From contig JAGUUF010000046.1 in assembly GCA_020063545.1 (NCBI GenBank), positions 1 through 7,729 on the forward strand: a DNA stretch of 7,729 nt, given 5' to 3'. Of this stretch, positions 6,052-7,729 are shown piece by piece (the first letter of the stretch is position 1; the number at the start of each line of letters is the position of its first letter). The stretch is from Cytophagales bacterium (GTDB lineage: Bacteria; Bacteroidota; Bacteroidia; Cytophagales; Cyclobacteriaceae). Below the pieces are notes generated by a model. The model was not told where the DNA came from. It did no database searches and saw only the letters and a list, made by a program, of their open reading frames with translations. Made by a program: the position numbers and the translations under genes.

Positions 6052-7131
6052 ATGGAATTTACAGTAGAACAAATTGCTGCCATGCTGGGCGGCACAATTG
6101 AAGGTGATGGGAAAGGCAGAATTACCATGCTTGCCAAAATTCAGGATGCCAGGCCGGGCCAAATTGCTTTTTTATCCAATCCTAAGTACGAAAATTTCAT
6201 CTACACCACCGGGGCAACTGCCGTTATTGTAAGTAAGCAATTTGTTCCGCGCAAGCCTGTAACTACCACGCTTATCCGGGTTGATGATCCTTACATCAGC
6301 TTTACCGTGCTGCTGGAAGAATATCATAAACTCATCTCTTTTCAGAGATCAGGTATTGAAGAACCTTGTTTTATCGGTTCCGGATCCCGCGCAGGAAAAG
6401 GAATTTACCGTGGCGCATTTTCCTATATCGGCAACAATGTTACCCTTGGCAATAACGTAAAAGTTTATCCGCATGTTTTTGTTGGCGATAATGTAAGCAT
6501 CGGTGACAACGTAATATTACATCCAAACGTTAAGCTTTATGCGGGCACCCGAATCGGCAACAACTGCGTTATTCATTCCGGCACGGTTATCGGCAGCGAT
6601 GGGTTTGGCTTTGCACCCCAGGCCGATGGATCGTACAAAACCATTCCGCAACTCGGCAATGTGATTATTGAAGATGACGTGGTAATTGGTGCAAACACCG
6701 TTATTGACTGCGCCACATTGTTTGGCGATTCTACCATCATTAGGAAAGGTGTTAAACTTGACAACCTTATCCAGATTGCCCACAACGTTGAGATTGGAAA
6801 GAACACCGTTATTGCCGCCCAGGCAGGCATCTCCGGTTCAACAAAAGTAGGCGAAAACAACATGATTGCCGGCCAGGTGGGCATTGCCGGCCACCTGGTT
6901 ATTGCCAACAACACGCACATTGGCGCACAATCCGGAATTTCCAAATCAATCAAAGAAGAAGGCCAGCGCATTTTAGGTTACCCTGCATTTGATATTAAAG
7001 AGTATTTCAGGGCATATACCGTATTTAAAAAACTGCCGGGCATCAGCCATCGCCTGAAGCAACTTGAAGACCGTGTTTACGGTAACAACCACGAACAGGA
7101 AGCACCTACAGTTTCCGAATCAGCCGAATAA
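6052..7131 (+). CDS. lpxD: UDP-3-O-(3-hydroxyacyl)glucosamine N-acyltransferase LpxD
   Basis: LpxD performs the third step of lipid A synthesis, moving a 3-hydroxyacyl chain from acyl carrier protein to the 2-amino group of UDP-3-O-acyl-glucosamine in the cytoplasm. The 359-residue protein has the uridine-binding N-terminal domain (about 1-100, with ARPGQIAFLSNPKY at 33-46). A long left-handed beta helix of hexapeptide repeats follows (about 105-300, many IGxNV/IGxNT units), then short C-terminal helices (about 312-343). The general base is H244 in NLIQIAHNVEIG, matching the catalytic His of E. coli LpxD. The GSDGFGFAP loop (181-189) is also diagnostic and argues against LpxA or GlmU. The last ~15 residues form an acidic, probably disordered tail. 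The ATG at 6052 gives the family N-terminus (MEFTVEQIAAMLGG); no Shine-Dalgarno is evident. It sits between the HD gene and lpxC, consistent with a lipid A cluster. Confidence 0.97.
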   Translation: MEFTVEQIAAMLGGTIEGDGKGRITMLAKIQDARPGQIAFLSNPKYENFIYTTGATAVIVSKQFVPRKPVTTTLIRVDDPYISFTVLLEEYHKLISFQRSGIEEPCFIGSGSRAGKGIYRGAFSYIGNNVTLGNNVKVYPHVFVGDNVSIGDNVILHPNVKLYAGTRIGNNCVIHSGTVIGSDGFGFAPQADGSYKTIPQLGNVIIEDDVVIGANTVIDCATLFGDSTIIRKGVKLDNLIQIAHNVEIGKNTVIAAQAGISGSTKVGENNMIAGQVGIAGHLVIANNTHIGAQSGISKSIKEEGQRILGYPAFDIKEYFRAYTVFKKLPGISHRLKQLEDRVYGNNHEQEAPTVSESAE

Positions 7132-7155
7132 GGCCGGTTTACCTCAATAATAATG

Positions 7156-7188
7156 TTTGGATTATCAGGGGGTTAAAGGTTAAATTTG
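7156..7188 (+). promoter_or_regulatory. Bacteroidota-type promoter for lpxC (TTTG / TAAATTTG)
   Basis: A -33 element TTTG at 7156-7159 and a -7 element TAAATTTG at 7181-7188 are separated by 21 bases, close to the usual 19-21 spacing. This is the best promoter in the window. The predicted transcription start near 7193-7196 leaves a leader of only about 10 bases before the ATG at 7205. lpxC, the committed step of lipid A synthesis, may thus be transcribed independently of lpxD. Confidence 0.55.
7171..7184 (+). repeat. Tandem heptamer GGTTAAA x2 overlapping the lpxC -7 box
   Basis: Two exact head-to-tail copies of GGTTAAA occupy 7171-7177 and 7178-7184. The second copy runs into the TAAATTTG box. 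The repeat could be a direct-repeat operator or a product of local slippage. Only the repetition and its location are seen; function is not shown. Confidence 0.4.
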
Positions 7189-7204
7189 CCCACTTTTTGC
7201 CCTT

Positions 7205-7729
7205 ATGTTGAATATCAAGCAGCAAACCATCCATAAATCGGTAACCCTCTCGGGAGTAGGTCTTCACACCGGTGCTAAAACCAACATGACCTTCGTGCCG
7301 GCCAAGCCTAACCACGGCATCAAATTTCAGCGGGTTGACCTGCCCGGTGCCCCCTTTATTAATGCCGACTGCGATAATGTGGTGGATGTATCGAGAGGAA
7401 CAACCATTGAACAAAGCGGGGCCCGTGTAAGCACCATCGAACATACCCTGGCCGCGTTGGTGGGGTTAGAGATTGATAACGTGGTAATTCAGCTTGATGG
7501 CCCCGAATGCCCCATTATGGACGGAAGCTCCATTCAGTTTATTGACATTCTGAAAGAAGCCGGAACGGAAGAGCAAAATGCCATTCGCGATTTCTTTGAA
7601 GTACAGGAACCGGTTTTCTACCGCGAGGCTGCACGAAACGTTGAGATAGCCGCCTTGCCGCTCGATGACTACCGGGTTACCGTGATGATCGACTACAATT
7701 CGCCTGTATTGGGAAGCCAGCACGCCTCC
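7205..7729 (+). CDS. lpxC: UDP-3-O-acyl-N-acetylglucosamine deacetylase LpxC, N-terminal part (3' truncated by window edge)
   Basis: LpxC is the zinc hydrolase that removes the acetyl group from UDP-3-O-acyl-GlcNAc, the committed step of lipid A synthesis in the cytoplasm. The window holds 175 codons with no stop. Visible motifs are SGVGLHTG (16-23) and STIEHTLAAL (76-85), with E79 as the likely catalytic base and H80 as the first zinc ligand. The third is GPECPIMDGSS (99-109), which packs beside the active site. The remaining zinc ligands (an HKxxD-type motif in the second half) lie beyond the right edge. In Bacteroidota lpxC is commonly fused to fabZ, the hydroxyacyl-ACP dehydratase, giving a protein near 460 residues; this cannot be checked here. 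The ATG at 7205 gives the family N-terminus (MLNIKQQTIHKSV), and an upstream in-frame stop excludes a longer form. It lies 73 bp after lpxD and has its own promoter-like sequence. Confidence 0.96.
   Translation, partial: MLNIKQQTIHKSVTLSGVGLHTGAKTNMTFVPAKPNHGIKFQRVDLPGAPFINADCDNVVDVSRGTTIEQSGARVSTIEHTLAALVGLEIDNVVIQLDGPECPIMDGSSIQFIDILKEAGTEEQNAIRDFFEVQEPVFYREAARNVEIAALPLDDYRVTVMIDYNSPVLGSQHAS

Noticed and set aside
6400..6960. Repetitive-looking DNA with many GGCAACAA/GGCGATAA-like units.
   Set aside because: It is explained by the hexapeptide repeats of the LpxD beta helix and is not an independent DNA repeat.
6573..6971. Open frame of 132 codons on the - strand inside lpxD.
   Set aside because: The hexapeptide-repeat coding pattern of lpxD produces long antisense frames; the translation is repetitive and matches nothing recognisable.

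Overview
This window comes from a member of the Bacteroidota, most likely the order Cytophagales or a relative. Three things point there: a PorX-type receiver plus PglZ regulator (found with the type IX secretion system), Bacteroidota-style -7 promoter boxes (TAnnTTTG) with no clear Shine-Dalgarno sequences, and the gene order itself. From memory, porX-tsaE-ald diverging from an HD-domain gene followed by lpxD and lpxC recurs in this phylum. Base and codon use look even across the window. I saw no mobile element, tRNA, rRNA, CRISPR array or recent-transfer junction.

Layout: (1) 1-1447, + strand: the C-terminal part of valyl-tRNA synthetase, cut by the left edge. (2) 1448-1500: a short gap between convergent genes. 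(3) 1501-4715, - strand: a tightly packed unit transcribed in the order porX, tsaE, ald, with overlaps of 14 bp (porX/tsaE) and 29 bp (tsaE/ald). (4) 4716-4763: a very short divergent intergenic region with a perfect 10-bp palindrome; the likely promoter of the rightward gene lies inside the first codons of porX. (5) 4764-5990, + strand: an HD-superfamily phosphohydrolase with a probable TTG start. (6) 6052-7131: lpxD. (7) 7205-7729: the start of lpxC, cut by the right edge, with a well-formed promoter of its own in the 73-bp gap before it. No stretch over 300 bases lacks a gene.

The genes fall into three themes. The first is translation fidelity: ValRS charging, and TsaE for the t6A37 modification of ANN-decoding tRNAs. 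The second is cell-envelope building: LpxD and LpxC make lipid A, and PorX controls the type IX secretion system, some of whose cargo is anchored to LPS. The third is small-molecule hydrolysis or redox: the alanine-dehydrogenase-like protein, the HD phosphohydrolase and the PglZ domain of PorX. The region is mostly conserved core genome, and I do not see a clearly new system. The items most worth checking are the apparent loss of canonical catalytic residues in the alanine-dehydrogenase-like protein, the overlapping divergent control region between porX and the HD gene, and the uncharacterised HD protein beside a nucleotide-hydrolysing regulator.
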